Below, piece by piece: positions 1 to 10,905 of a DNA stretch of 64,000 nt (its first letter is position 1; each line of letters begins with the position of its first letter). Made by a program: the position numbers and the translations under genes. Location: positions 19,153,001 to 19,217,000 of the forward strand of contig NC_079875.1 of assembly GCF_029227915.1 (NCBI RefSeq), written 5' to 3'. The notes under the pieces were generated by a model. The model was not told the origin of the DNA. It saw only the letters and a program-made list of their open reading frames with translations, and searched no databases. Source of the DNA: Hydractinia symbiolongicarpus (Eukaryota; Cnidaria; Hydrozoa; Anthoathecata; Hydractiniidae).

Positions 1-735
1 CAATACCCAACTGGCATGCAAAGGCTTCAATGTTGGAGGGCGCAATTTTATATCGATTTCTTCTAACGACTTGCCTGACTCCAACTCGGCAGCAATTTTG
101 TTGGCATACCATTCATTGAATTTATTTGCGATAAAACGTTTGGCAATTCCATTTACAGTTAAATCCAGGTGTTGGTAAAATCGCGTCATATTGGCTTGTA
201 TATTATGTATTGATTTCTTTTCGTGCTGCTGTTGGAATGTCAATTTTGGCTGATGTCTTTCAGCGTCGGGAAAAATCCCATTCGACGAAATAAACCTTGT
301 TTCCAAGAGGAAGAATCGACATCTATATCACCGATAACGCCTGGGTATTTTCTTAACAATGCTTTGGCGGCAGCATTAGCAACAGATCAGGTGATGACAA
401 CACCGCGGTTTCTCATGCCTTGAATGTAGTTTTGCACCATTGAATAGAATTTCTTCAATATTAAAAGTCTCCCAGGTTTCGATTGGTATTTAAAGATGGA
501 TTTCTTTCGTTCGATGTGTGTCCTTTTTGCTTCTTGGTGTTGTTTCTCATATCTTTCGTTAAATTCTCTCACTGTACTATCTTCAAGCTTAGGAAATTAC
601 TTAATAAAATGTCGAACCGTGGCTCATTTCATTCTCAGAGGCATATTTTCCAATGAAGTATCGTTTTCTATCGGTTCATTTAATGTAGGTAGAAGACGAA
701 GACTGAAGTTTCACGGGTTTTTCTTTTATTAACGA
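1..735 (-). pseudogene. DDE transposase remnant, internally deleted
   Basis: Minus-strand reading gives an N-terminal DNA-binding-type segment (about 735-300) with the run KPGRLLIL, then MVQNYIQGMRNRG and AAAKALLRKYPGVIG. This is the layout of the helix-turn-helix region of a large DDE transposase group that I associate with cnidarian and fish genomes. The text then jumps, near 250-180, to what looks like the C-terminal end of the same family (DLTVNGIAKRF, NKFNEWYANKIA, LKPLHASWVL), and the window edge cuts it. The central catalytic domain is missing, and frames change at least twice, with a stop after RNRGVVIT. It is therefore a dead, internally deleted copy. The family assignment is from remembered motif similarity and is moderately secure; the exact superfamily is not settled here. 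Confidence 0.55.
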
Positions 736-3030
736 AATATAGACAGCACCAAGGACGGGGATATTTTCGTCACATATTTCGTTGTTTGCAAATTTTTTCC
801 TGAAAAAAAGATAAGGATATCAGCAACATATTATAGTAATAACAATAAGAAAAATGTATTATTAATGGTTTGTGCATGGTAAAGGATTCGTGAAAATATA
901 CCTTCATCTTTGCATTTTGCTTTGCTTTATTCGTTGGAAGATTGTTTTACGGATGCTCTAAGAAACGGCATCATGCGAAATCAAACAACTTTGAAAGGGA
1001 AGAGAAAATGCATTGTAAAAGAATCAACAAAATCTATATAAGATTCGAATGTTTCACGTTCGAAATGCTTGTAATAACTAAAGTAGACTCTCTGTAATTC
1101 GAACTCATTATAATTCGAAGGATTTTTGTCTCCATTAGCGTTTGAATTGTAGAGAGTCTACTGTAATTGCAGAGAAACCGTGAGCATTCCATTTAGCTGA
1201 AATCTCGTGCGCTTGTTTCAAAATCAATATGATGATCAAAGAACTTAACGCCGCCGTGTGTGGATTTCATTACTTCATAAAGTATTGCTCTCCATAGGGA
1301 GGAGAAAATCTCAGTTACAGCCACAAAGAAAATAATATGAGATAATATTTTATGAGACTTTGACCAGAAAATGGCCGGTGCATGGACAAAGTGTCCGCTA
1401 ATCAGGGGTGTCCGCCTTTTAGAGTGTCAGTTAATTGGAGAGAATACTGTAGTTTTGTTTTGTTAATTTTTGTTATTATTATTAGTTAAAACAGTACAAT
1501 AGTATCTAAATATACATTTTTTATCAAATTTGACCGAAAAGAACTAAATTTTCAGTTATTCAAAATTTCGGTCATTTGAAGTAAATTCTTATCCCCCGTG
1601 AAGCTTTGAATAACCGGGACTCTACTTGAGCGGGCGCTATTTTTCTGTAGCAACCGGCTAAAATGTACACACAAAAGTAAACAAACTTTCGTGAGATTTG
1701 AACGCTGTCAAACGTCCAAAGTCCAAATAAGATCTAAGTTTTGAACTAATTAATTTAAGCTTTTGGGAGTAATAGATCAATGAAATGGGTGGAATAGATC
1801 AATTTATACTGAACCAACAGTCTCTCAAAACGAAGTATGCTACGAAATATGAAAGCAATACCTTCAATATGTTATTTTAAAGCAATATAAATATAGTGGC
1901 TATGAAAATAAAGACTTCTCAAAAACTACAAAACAGCTAACAAAACTCCTGTTCAAAAATCTCACATCTTAATGTTTGCAAAAAAAGGATAAAAGAAATT
2001 CACTAAACACCACTTTCGAATCATCATCAACTATCTCCTCAACATGTTTTTCGTTAATTTCTGGTAAATTTCAACAATTGCTCGTTTAATTCCACACCAA
2101 ACACAAACATTCCACCAACGTGAAAATGTTTTTATTGTGTTCGAAATGAAATTCTTTTTCTTCGATTTATGGAACGTGTGTACTATCAGAACACATGGTT
2201 TCTACTTACATGTATTTTCTTTTTAATCTAAATGCCAAAATTTTTGTGACTTAGATCTACTTTAGCTATAGATCACTTCAACTCCTTTGTTTTGATCAGG
2301 GTACCAGGTACTAAATGGTCAGTTATTTGCATGGACATCAGTGTTCGGTCCATGACGTCACAGCCTCGGTCGCTATTTTTCGTAGCGCCCGGCTAAACAG
2401 AAAATAATATCTAACTTGTTCAGCAAGTCCAGACCTCTATATAATCGAATCAAAACAAACAATTTTGCGTCACATTGCTGTTTCTGTTTTGAGTTAAACG
2501 AATAAAAGGAAAAATGCTGTAAACAAAACGTGAGACTATTTTTAAAAGATGTTCTTGGAATTGACGCTCTTTAGGAAATCGAGCGTTTAAGCTACCCACT
2601 ATTAGCTTACTTGTTTGATTAGGAAAAATTTAATTCTTAGCTCGCTAAATTTTTCACATCTAGCTAGCTGGCTAGCTGGCTAGCTAGCATTGGTAAACAG
2701 TGTGCACTTTCAACATGTATTTCCACTGGGTAGCTACAGATAAGATATTTCACATTTACTAAGTTATCGCTAGCTAACCTTAAAATTTGAAATGAGACGG
2801 GCAAAGTAATTCTTTTTACACCTTATGTGTTTGGGGGTAAGGTGTAAACAAAAAAGGTCAAAATTTCCCAAATTTTTGTTAGCTATAGCTATATATTTAC
2901 ATTTTTGATGTAAATATATATAACATTATTCATTTCATCGTTTTCTTTTCCCAAAACAAAATTCTTTCCCTACCCAGGGTGTTATTTAGCAAGTGCTCAA
3001 CAAAAGACATGATCCAATTTAGTTTGCAAG
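736..3030. other. Non-coding AT-rich intergenic DNA
   Basis: No convincing coding frame is seen. It holds a fold-back element at 1082-1163 (listed separately) and a short tandem of agctagctgg-type units near 2660-2690. The rest is anonymous AT-rich sequence. Confidence 0.6.
1082..1163. repeat. Fold-back (hairpin) element
   Basis: The left arm AGTAGACTCTCTgtAATTC is matched by the inverted right arm AGTAGACTCTCTacAATTC, about 23 bases each with a few mismatches and a spacer of about 35 bases. No coding capacity. It looks like a minimal MITE or an inverted duplication. Confidence 0.6.
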
Positions 3031-3897
3031 GTGGGCTTGTTCTGCCCCAGATTGCAAAAAAACGGCCCGTTTATAAACAGGACGGCCAGATTATGTATGC
3101 ATGGCCCGATTATGTTTTTTTCCCTGTATGTCATGCGGTAACCGGATTATAAACGCTGATATAATGGCTGGCTAAGGCAGGCTGTTGGCATTTTCTTCGA
3201 ACACATTGTAACATGCCATTTTTCTCTGCAAGATAACACACCATTAAAAACTCGGCATTAGCAAAAAAAAATAGTCTTAAGCGTAATTTTTCTCTGCATG
3301 ATAAAACATCATTGAAAACTAACTAGATTTTGCCGATGGGTGGGTTCATTTTTATTTTTCGCAGGAATTGAATTCTGGGGATAACCTAAATTAATCGTTT
3401 TGCAGGAGTTAAGTTTGGTAAAAAGTTATTAAACTTGGGAATCCCAATATTTAGTTTCCACGAAATTTCGTTTCACACAACAACAACTTTGCCAGCAGGG
3501 CTATTTGCTTCTCACGAATGATGATATAAAAGCCGGTCGGCCCAGATTATGTTCGTTCTATAATACGTGAGAAATAATATAAAAATGTTGTACATAGCCA
3601 GCCCGCGCTGATTATGTTTATTCTATAAGTCTTAAATAATGTTACACTGTCTCTGCCTGCCCCGATCATGTTTGTTTTTTATGCAACAAATCATATTAGA
3701 CTGTCATACATAAACCGGCCTGCCCTGATTATGTTCCTTTTATAAGTGCAAAATAATATTTTTTTACTGCCGTACATAATAAGCCGGCCTGTACTGATTA
3801 TGTTGCCCTGATTATGTATTTTTTGCCCTGTTTTTAACCGGGGTAAGCTGCCGTACATAATCAGGGCAGCGTTTATTATCTGGGCAGAACAGGCTGA
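3031..3897. mobile_element. MITE-like element with internal tandem repeats
   Basis: The ends are inverted copies around TTGTTCTGCCCCAG (left, about 3036-3050) and its complement near 3880-3892. Between them lie about five degenerate repeats of roughly 70-90 bases. Each carries a CCxGATTATGTT core, a TATAAG or TACATAA stretch and a GCCGGCCTG-like GC-rich block (3520-3830). There is no coding frame. The ends and internal repeats fit a non-autonomous DNA transposon; the exact ends and target duplication were not resolved. Confidence 0.5.
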
Positions 3898-4115
3898 CTA
3901 TGCAAAGTGTACTTGACCTGGTTTGTTGCAAAACGCATAGAGACCTTGGGGATGAAGTTGAGTGCTTGTTTTCTTTGTGTATATATTTTTGTACTTGATT
4001 ACATGGAATTACTGAAACCTTGTGTTGCATGGCTGATTTGGTCAATAAGCTGACTGGGACAATAGGCAGACAATAGACATGTATAAGTTGTTTGTTTCAC
4101 CTTCCATATTGCACA

Positions 4116-4178
4116 AATCTTGATTGCATTATAATGTATTTATTCATTAATGCAATCAAGATTCTCATTATAATGAGA
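4116..4178. repeat. Perfect 16-bp inverted repeat plus adjacent 16-bp palindrome
   Basis: AATCTTGATTGCATTA (4116-4131) is repeated exactly inverted at 4148-4163. It is followed by the palindrome TCTCATTATAATGAGA at about 4163-4178. Function unknown; it could be the scar of a small insertion. Confidence 0.6.
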
Positions 4179-4228
4179 TTTCTTCACATGTTTCTAATAT
4201 GTCTAGGATAAGAAACTGATATGATTCC

Positions 4229-4442
4229 TGTTAAACTCACAATATGTGTATGACTAACCTGTAGGTTATCTTCGCAGTTCTCCTAATAACGCAACACCAA
4301 ATAAACCCAATTGATTTACACACAACACAATATATACCACTATTATAAACACAATGATTTCACCAGCAAGATTGGTTCAACACAAGTAAACCCCACCACC
4401 AATTGATTCTTATTAGTAATCGCCTAGAATGGAAGATTAACA
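4229..4442 (-). repeat. Copia long terminal repeat (single)
   Basis: Read on the minus strand, the segment starts TGTTAATC and ends TTTAACA, so its ends are short inverted repeats of the TG...CA type. It is directly preceded by a purine-rich tract AAAATAGAGGGAGAT, as expected of a polypurine tract, and by the copia pol fragment upstream. About 214 bp. The partner 5' LTR is absent because the element is truncated near 5580. Confidence 0.65.
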
Positions 4443-4449
4443 ATCTCCC

Positions 4450-5580
4450 TCTATTTTCTTTTCTGCACGTTGTTCAGTTTATGCTGCTATGAGAGGAATT
4501 TATAGCGACTCCTACTCGCTTAGTATAGTGGTCCTGGGGAGAAATTGGCTTTTCACCAATGCCCTCTACTATACATATCTTGATCAAACAGTTACCGAAG
4601 ACTATTCTTTCTTGGGTCCTTATCTTCTAAAGCTTTTGTTGAATATGCAGCTTCATACAAAGATTTGTTATCTGTGTAGCACAAGATACCTTCTAGATCT
4701 GTCTTCACAATTTCCATTATTACATTTTTCACCCAGATACATGCATCAATACCATTAACAAGTGCTAAGGTTTCTGCTGCAAGTGTGCTACGCACAACTC
4801 TCTTAATCTTTTTTGACTGCCATGTTATAGGTGTCATGGTGTTCTCAACACCTTTAAGAAAAACAAAAACTCCACTTTGAGAGCTTCTGTCATGTAGATT
4901 TCCAAATGAGGCGTCAGCGTACAAGATTAATTGTAATGGAGGTTTCAACTTCCAAAATTTTAGGCAAATATCAGGATCCAATTTTAACTTCTTTACCAAT
5001 TTATTAGCTCTCATAACATCACCAACATTTGCACGGTTTAACTTTGTGCTTAACTGACAAACATCAAAAGAAATATCTGGCCTTGATTGAGAAGATACCC
5101 AATTTAATTGACCACAAATACATTGAAACTTAGATTGCTCTTCATGTGAGAGTTCTTGATGTTTGTTTTTGGTGCTTTGAATCTCAACCTGTTCCATGCT
5201 TGCCACATATTTGCTTTGGTCATACTCAATAGAACTATTGAATTGTTGTATGTTGACTCCAACATATTTAAAATTACTGCAATTCTCTGACCCAACCCGA
5301 AATATTTTTCTAATGGATGCAATGACTTTTACTTGAAAATCTTCTGATCCTCCCCAAAGAAAATCATCAACATGTATTACGATCAATCCTTGACAACAGT
5401 CATCTTGAATCCAATAAAATAAAGCCTCATCGAATAAAGACATTTTCATTCCAAACCAAATAACTGTTCCTTTACTCGTAAATACCAAGCTCTTGAAGCA
5501 TCAGCAAGGCCATATACTACTTTATTCAATTTCCAAAGAACCCCTATTACGTTTGCTTCCTTTGGGGGATTTATAATTTT
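4450..5580 (-). pseudogene. Ty1/Copia pol fragment (RT C-terminal part and RNase H)
   Basis: The minus-strand frame has the Copia reverse-transcriptase signature KLNKVVYGLADASRAW (about 5545-5495), then after a frame break the catalytic HVDD motif in LIVIHVDDFLWGG. It continues with the RT-RNase H connection (CGQLNWVSSQSRPDISFDV) and the RNase H domain with YADASFG and TDNKSLYEA. The open frame 4592-5488 covers 298 residues, but gag, protease and integrase are missing. The 5' end is lost near 5580, and the C-terminus runs into stops before the polypurine tract. Copying an RNA template into DNA was the ancestral role. Family assignment is firm; activity is impossible for this copy. Confidence 0.88.
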
Positions 5581-5710
5581 AAATATACAGTAAGACATGT
5601 ACCACTTTGTGAGCCACGCGAAAGTCTATAAAAACGATTGACTCAAGTTCAACAAGGCTTGGATAGTTACTGAATAGACGTAAAAGTGGAATGAATTTTG
5701 TTACTTTTAT

Positions 5711-5903
5711 TTGCCTTACATAATATATCCTTTTGAAATAAAAACCATACACAAATTGACTAGCAGAGTCTTCTCAATTGAGTTAAAAGGTAGGTTGTAT
5801 GAGGCCTGTGTAAGAAGTGTTATGTTCCACGGTAGTGAGACATGGGCAGTGAAGCAGGAAGATTTTGACCGTTTAGAAAGGAATGATACATTTGAGAATC
5901 GTT
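5711..5903 (+). pseudogene. LINE reverse-transcriptase 3' part, left half
   Basis: The frame reads KLTSRVFSIELKGRLYEACV, then MFHGSETWAV and DRLERND. This is the typical C-terminal stretch of non-LTR reverse transcriptases, where the GSETW block follows the RT domain. The frame ends where a TA-flanked element is inserted (5905) and resumes at 7343. Only the last part of the LINE is present, consistent with 5' truncation during target-primed insertion. Confidence 0.8.
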
Positions 5904-5904
5904 A

Positions 5905-7340
5905 CAGTACAGTCCAGATGTAAGCGTACGCGTACGCTCAACTTGCAAAAATAATTGCTTTTATTAAAAAAACAATAGGATAGCGAGTTCCTTTCAAATT
6001 GCGCGACAATAATTGCTTCGTGTTAAAAACAAAAGCATAGTAAAAAAACATTGTTTAAAAACAATACTCTGCGCGAGAATAAATTAAACGCGAAGGCCAT
6101 TGAATTTTTATTTTTTTTAACAACGAAACTAATTATAGTAACGCGATTTTAATCTCGATTTATTTAAAAAACACAAGCTCTTTTAAAAACAACAAATCCA
6201 ATGATCTAAATATTTAAAAAAAAAACTAATGCTACTTTTAAAACTTTTAGTAATATTTCTTTATCGTCGAAACATATTTTTTAACATACGAAACTTTTAA
6301 AAGTTCTTTTTATAAAAAGCAACGTTTAGCAACGCAAACGGAAAAACCCTACGTTCGGGACTTTTCCCTTCGCGATAAGAGTTCGAAAACAAATTAAATT
6401 TTAATAATATAATTTTTGACGTTTTAAAGTATCACGCTACATTTTATTGTTAAAAACATTGTCTTTGTTTTTTCTAGCGCGCAACAGCTCTATCTCTTAA
6501 AAGATTTAAACAAAGCATCTCGCTGTCTATTTAGTTTTAGAGTTGATAACTTTTAAAATACTTAAAACACTATCTAACAAAGCTTTCCTATCGCCGTTCT
6601 TCGTTCTTTAACTTTCTAAAAAGTCATTTCTATCGCCGCTCTTCGTTATTGAACTTTTAAAATGTGATATAACGAAGCTTTTCTATCGCCGTTCTTTGTT
6701 CTTAAACTTTTAAAATGCGATCTAAAAAAAATTTCTGTCGCCGTTTTTCGTTTTTAAACTTTTAAAATGCGATCTAAAAAAACAAATCTATCGCCGTTTT
6801 TTGTTTTTAAACTTTTGAAATGCGATCTAAAAAACATTTCTATCGCCGTTTTTCGTTTTTAAATTTTTAAAATGCGATCTAAAATACATTTCTATCACCG
6901 TTTTTCGTTCTTAAACTTCTAAAACACGATCTAAAATAGCTTTTCTATCAAAATTAAAGTTTCAATCTTTGTTAAAATATAATAATTTCTATCGCTTAAA
7001 AGCTTTATTTAACCCGCGCAACCAACAATGCCTTCTCGCTAATTTATTTAGTTTCCACTTTTGTTTAATAAAAATATTAAACAATGGCTCTTCATTGATA
7101 GAGTTGATAACATTTGCAATTATGCTATTGGGAATAGTTATGTTAACACTATTTAACAATAGTTACGCGCAGTTATAATAAGCTATTTTTTCTTCAATAA
7201 TCTTTTGTTTATTACGCGCAAGTTAATGACTAACAAGACTCGCAAGATAATTAATAAGAACAAAAGACAAACAACTACCGCCTCCGAGAAAAAGGTGTGA
7301 AACTTGAGCGTGTGCGTACGCTTACATCTGGACTGTACTG
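5905..7340. mobile_element. TA-flanked DNA transposon (non-autonomous) inside a LINE
   Basis: The terminal inverted repeats begin CAGTACAGTCCAGATGTAAG on the left and match the right end exactly over about 26 bases, then imperfectly. TA flanks both ends (5903-5904 and 7341-7342). CAGT ends with TA duplication point to the Tc1/mariner group. The 1.4-kb interior is very AT-rich and has no recognisable transposase. It contains a tandem array (about 6580-6930) with the unit core CTATCGCCG followed by an AAACTTTTAAAATGCGATCT block. It splits the LINE frame, so it is younger than the LINE. Confidence 0.85.
6580..6935. repeat. Tandem repeat, unit about 55-60 bp
   Basis: Six or so units, each with tctatcgccgtt, then ttcgtttttaaactttt, then aaaatgcgatctaaa. 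Units are about 55-60 bases long and 80-90% alike by eye. The array is internal to the TA-flanked transposon. Confidence 0.75.
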
Positions 7341-7342
7341 TA

Positions 7343-7685
7343 GGTGGATGTGTAATGTCAGATGAGCTAAGAAGCAGGCTAAGTATCCGTAGAATTAAAG
7401 ATGTTATCCAGATAAGAAGATTGAATTGGCCGGGGCACTTGGAAAGAATAGAGGGGGATAAATGGGTAAGAAAGTATAGAGACTTCATAGTTCCTGCCCA
7501 AAGGCAGACCGAGAAAGACTTGGCAGGAGGTTATAAGGACAGACTTGATACAGAGGAGGTTGAGTTTAGATCTAACACAGTCTAGATCAGATTGGAAGAG
7601 GGTCATTAATATACCCCGTCCAACCCATGCTAGCATGGAAAACGGACGTTAAGCCGAGAATGATGATGATGATGATGATGATGAA
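7343..7685 (+). pseudogene. LINE reverse-transcriptase 3' end, right half, with ATG-repeat tail
   Basis: The sequence continues the LINE interrupted at 5903: RWMCNVR, then LRSRLSIRRIKDVIQIRRLNW and GHLERI. This matches the conserved tail of LINE ORF2 proteins. The last part carries stops and frame changes. The element ends with a run of about six GAT/ATG trinucleotides (about 7661-7683). A short microsatellite tail of this kind is the usual 3' end of several LINE clades that lack poly-A. Confidence 0.8.
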
Positions 7686-7689
7686 ATGT

Positions 7690-9850
7690 GTGACATGTTG
7701 AATGATCAGTAACTTTCACAACCAGTGTCTCAAATAAAAGTCCTTTGAAATAAAAATCATGCACATATTATTTTTCCTTTTTGATTGCTCAGCTATGTGA
7801 GAACATATGCAGAATTATTTCCATTTTTTTTAAAAAAATAATCTTTGGTAAAGAACAGAATTATTTTAGTTTAAATAATTGTTCGTAGAGAGCTTTTGTT
7901 TCACTTTGCAGCACAAAGGTATATGTTCTGGCTATGCAGTCAGTTATAATTAAAGCGCTACTGAAATAACACGTAACAGGGTCACGTGCCACTGGAGTTA
8001 GAATGAAATTTTTTAACAAAGAAGAAGGTCGAAAATAACCAAGATGGCGGTCGAGCGACAAGAAAAATAAACATTTAAAAAGCTATATCTGGAGTTACAT
8101 GAAGTTTTAACAAAAAGTAAATATATCATTAAAATCTTTTAGATGAGTCCAACTTGTAAAAGTACCTTGGGAACCCTTTAATAAAATCTTATATATTCAA
8201 AATGTCAAATAAGTTCCCTTATACAAACATTTAAATGAGACTTGGACCTAAAGTTTTAGCTGGGGTATCAAACACTATTCTAACCTTCTGGTATTTCTCT
8301 CTTCGCTAATTACAGGATGACACAAAATATAATGAGAATTCCCTTCGCTACCTAAATCCTGACACCTCAATTATTCCTTGTTCCCTTTGCTCAAAAAAAA
8401 TGTTTTTATACTGTTTTAACAACTCTGGGTTATATTTTAACCGTGAATGTAAATTTTCTAAACGTTTTTTCACACAACTTGCAATAACATACAAAATTGT
8501 GTGACTGTCCTTAAAAAGCAACTTGGTCTTCTACCATGTTCTTTGTTTTACAGATATCACTAATATCTTTTAAAACAGACATTTCGTTCTCAGCAGTTCC
8601 CAGTGTCTCTAAATAACAAAGTTTATGCAAAAAGTTCTCTATATCTCCCTCTCTGGATCTCTCTGACACTCCCACTCTAACAGGTAGGTTTTTTATGGTA
8701 AACAAATCATGTTTGTACATACAGATTCAACCTTAAAAACTTCTTCCCCCTTGCAAATGAATGGCAACCTTATCCAAATTTTCGTTTTTCGCAACTTTGT
8801 TACCAAACGTCAAAATCCTATTTTTTTTGTTTTATTTGGTGTCAAAAATAAAATTTGTTTTACTCTGTTGGTCACACAACAATTTTTGTGATCCCTGGTG
8901 GAAAAGAGCCTTCATTTTGAGCATTCCGTTTTTAGAATAATTCAATAAGGTATTTTTATTGTCGTTGGAATCCTCATTTTGTTTTTTGCGCTTATAACAG
9001 ATAGCAGAATTGTGTGTTCCTTTGAAAAAAACATATAAATAATTTTGTTCTCAAACAATTTTGACTGTTGTGGTCTGGTCTTAAACACAAAAAGCATAGC
9101 CTTTCATTTTCAGCCAATCCTTTCCAGCCTCTGTCTGACACTGCCTTGCACTTATCAGACTAATGTGCACCCTTGCAAAACACACAAACTACTGTGTGGT
9201 GACAAGATTAAAATACAAATAACGATGAACCTATAAAACGATTAAATTCTTACCACCTTGTGACTGCTCATGACACACGTTTCTTGAGCTCTAAGTTTAA
9301 CCTTGTAAACGTTTAGAACATAGTTAGTGTTCAAGTGTTCTGTTTAATGTTTCGACTAACAATTAACCATCTCCGGGGAGCTTGTTCATAACCATGGATG
9401 ACAATAACGAGCTGTAACTTTCGCTTTTTACTCCTGATAAATCTTTATTGACCACATTTTCTAACTTGACTAACACATTCATATGTGCTAATATTATAAG
9501 TTGCATATTCGAACACATTGGAAAATTTTCGAACTTCCAAGGGACGAAAAATTTTGGGTTCGAAAAGTGAGGTGTTTAGATAAAAGCGTCAAATTAACTA
9601 AATAACGCCAAATATACGTATTGCACCTTTGTTTCAATAAAATTATTCTTCAGTTACACTGGTAAGATAACTGTGAATCGTACTTGTTTCTTACATGACG
9701 ACAACATAAGCAATTGGTTGAGCTGTGCAGTATGCTTTCGCAATTGTTTAGCAATGTCATTGTTTTGGAAAAGAGCTTCTTTCTTGCCTTTATTATTTAT
9801 TCTTTATTCTTGCCTCGAATAGCACCTTCTTGCTCAGCTTCTTTTTTTAT
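7690..9850. other. Non-coding stretch
   Basis: I see no supportable gene or recognised element. Short open frames here have no family-like motifs. Near 9480-9590 there is a TTCGAA-rich patch similar in style to one at 12040-12190. Confidence 0.5.
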
Positions 9851-10905
9851 TGATTCCACTTTATCACTTTAATCATCAATTTTTTGTGCAGCAGTTTCTC
9901 ATCACTTGGTAAAGACTGAATTGAAGTTGCCACTTCTTCATCTGTGGCAATAGAGGTCTCAATTCCTCAACACTCTGTCAGTTGTGACACAGATCATTGG
10001 AGTCCTGGGCTGAACTCGATTGATTTTGTATTGAAATCCTTGCCTATTTAAAGCAATTAATGATGGTTGTGCCTAGAAGTGTAGACCATGTATGCTCAAG
10101 CATAATCATGGCATCCAATATGGTAATGTTTGGCAATTCTTTGTTGGAATCCATGGCGTTGTTGTACTTGCAAAATACTTTGGCATGGTATTTAGCTTTT
10201 AACGATCTGATAACACCTTGATCCATAGGCTGTGTTACAAAGGTTGTATTTGGAAACAAAGGCACATGTGGGTGTGTCCATATGCCATGAACTTTCAATC
10301 TAACTGGTTGATCCAATCTAGGACAATGTCAGAGTCTATCCAACTTTTTGTTTGTGTAAGTTTTTTTACCTGCAGCACTCCCTGCACTTATTCCAGTGGG
10401 TCTGAGTTTGTTGTTCTTACCACCAGTGCATTTTTCACCTTTCAATTCAAGAGTTTTGTTTTGGTAGTGCTTGGAAGAAAAGACCAAAACTCTTCAGTGT
10501 TAAAGATACCTTGAAATTTTTACTTTGGTAGTATGGTTGGTGTAGGTGCGTTTTCTTCCAGTGTGCCATCATATCTGGTGTGTGTGATTTGCTTAACCTT
10601 ACACCATCTTAAATATGACATTATTCCATGCCTTCCATCTGTCAATCCATCCATTCGATGCTTTAAAATCATCTATAGCAAGTGCCTTTGCTAAATCACT
10701 TGTTTCCTCATGAAAGACTATTATGTTATTCAATTTTGCTGACATAAACCACTTAAAAACAGCTTAGTTTAAGTCTTTATGTTCCCCTGCTTTGACATTC
10801 TTTCTTTTCCAGCTAATTGTTCCAGAGGAATATGTGGTCATTATATTGTCTTTATTTGCATGTAAAATCCATGTGGAAATAAGTGTTTCTTGGCACATTT
10901 TATTT
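9850..10905 (-). pseudogene. Tigger/pogo-type transposase remnant
   Basis: The minus strand carries pieces of a CENP-B/Tigger transposase in the correct order. First is an N-terminal helix-turn-helix segment ending near ISTWILHANKDNI (about 10890). Then comes the CENP-B-type domain (LNxAVFKWFMSAKLNNI and DDFKASNGWIDRWKAWNN, about 10780-10630). After that is the start of the DDE domain (GLFFQALP, GISAGSAAGKK). Last is the block after the catalytic core with FPNTTFVTQPMDQGVIRSLKAKY (about 10250-10180) and an acidic tail ATDEEVATSIQ. The central DDE portion, including the segment with the second catalytic aspartate, is deleted, and several stops occur. It would have cut and pasted DNA; this copy is dead. 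Confidence 0.85.
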
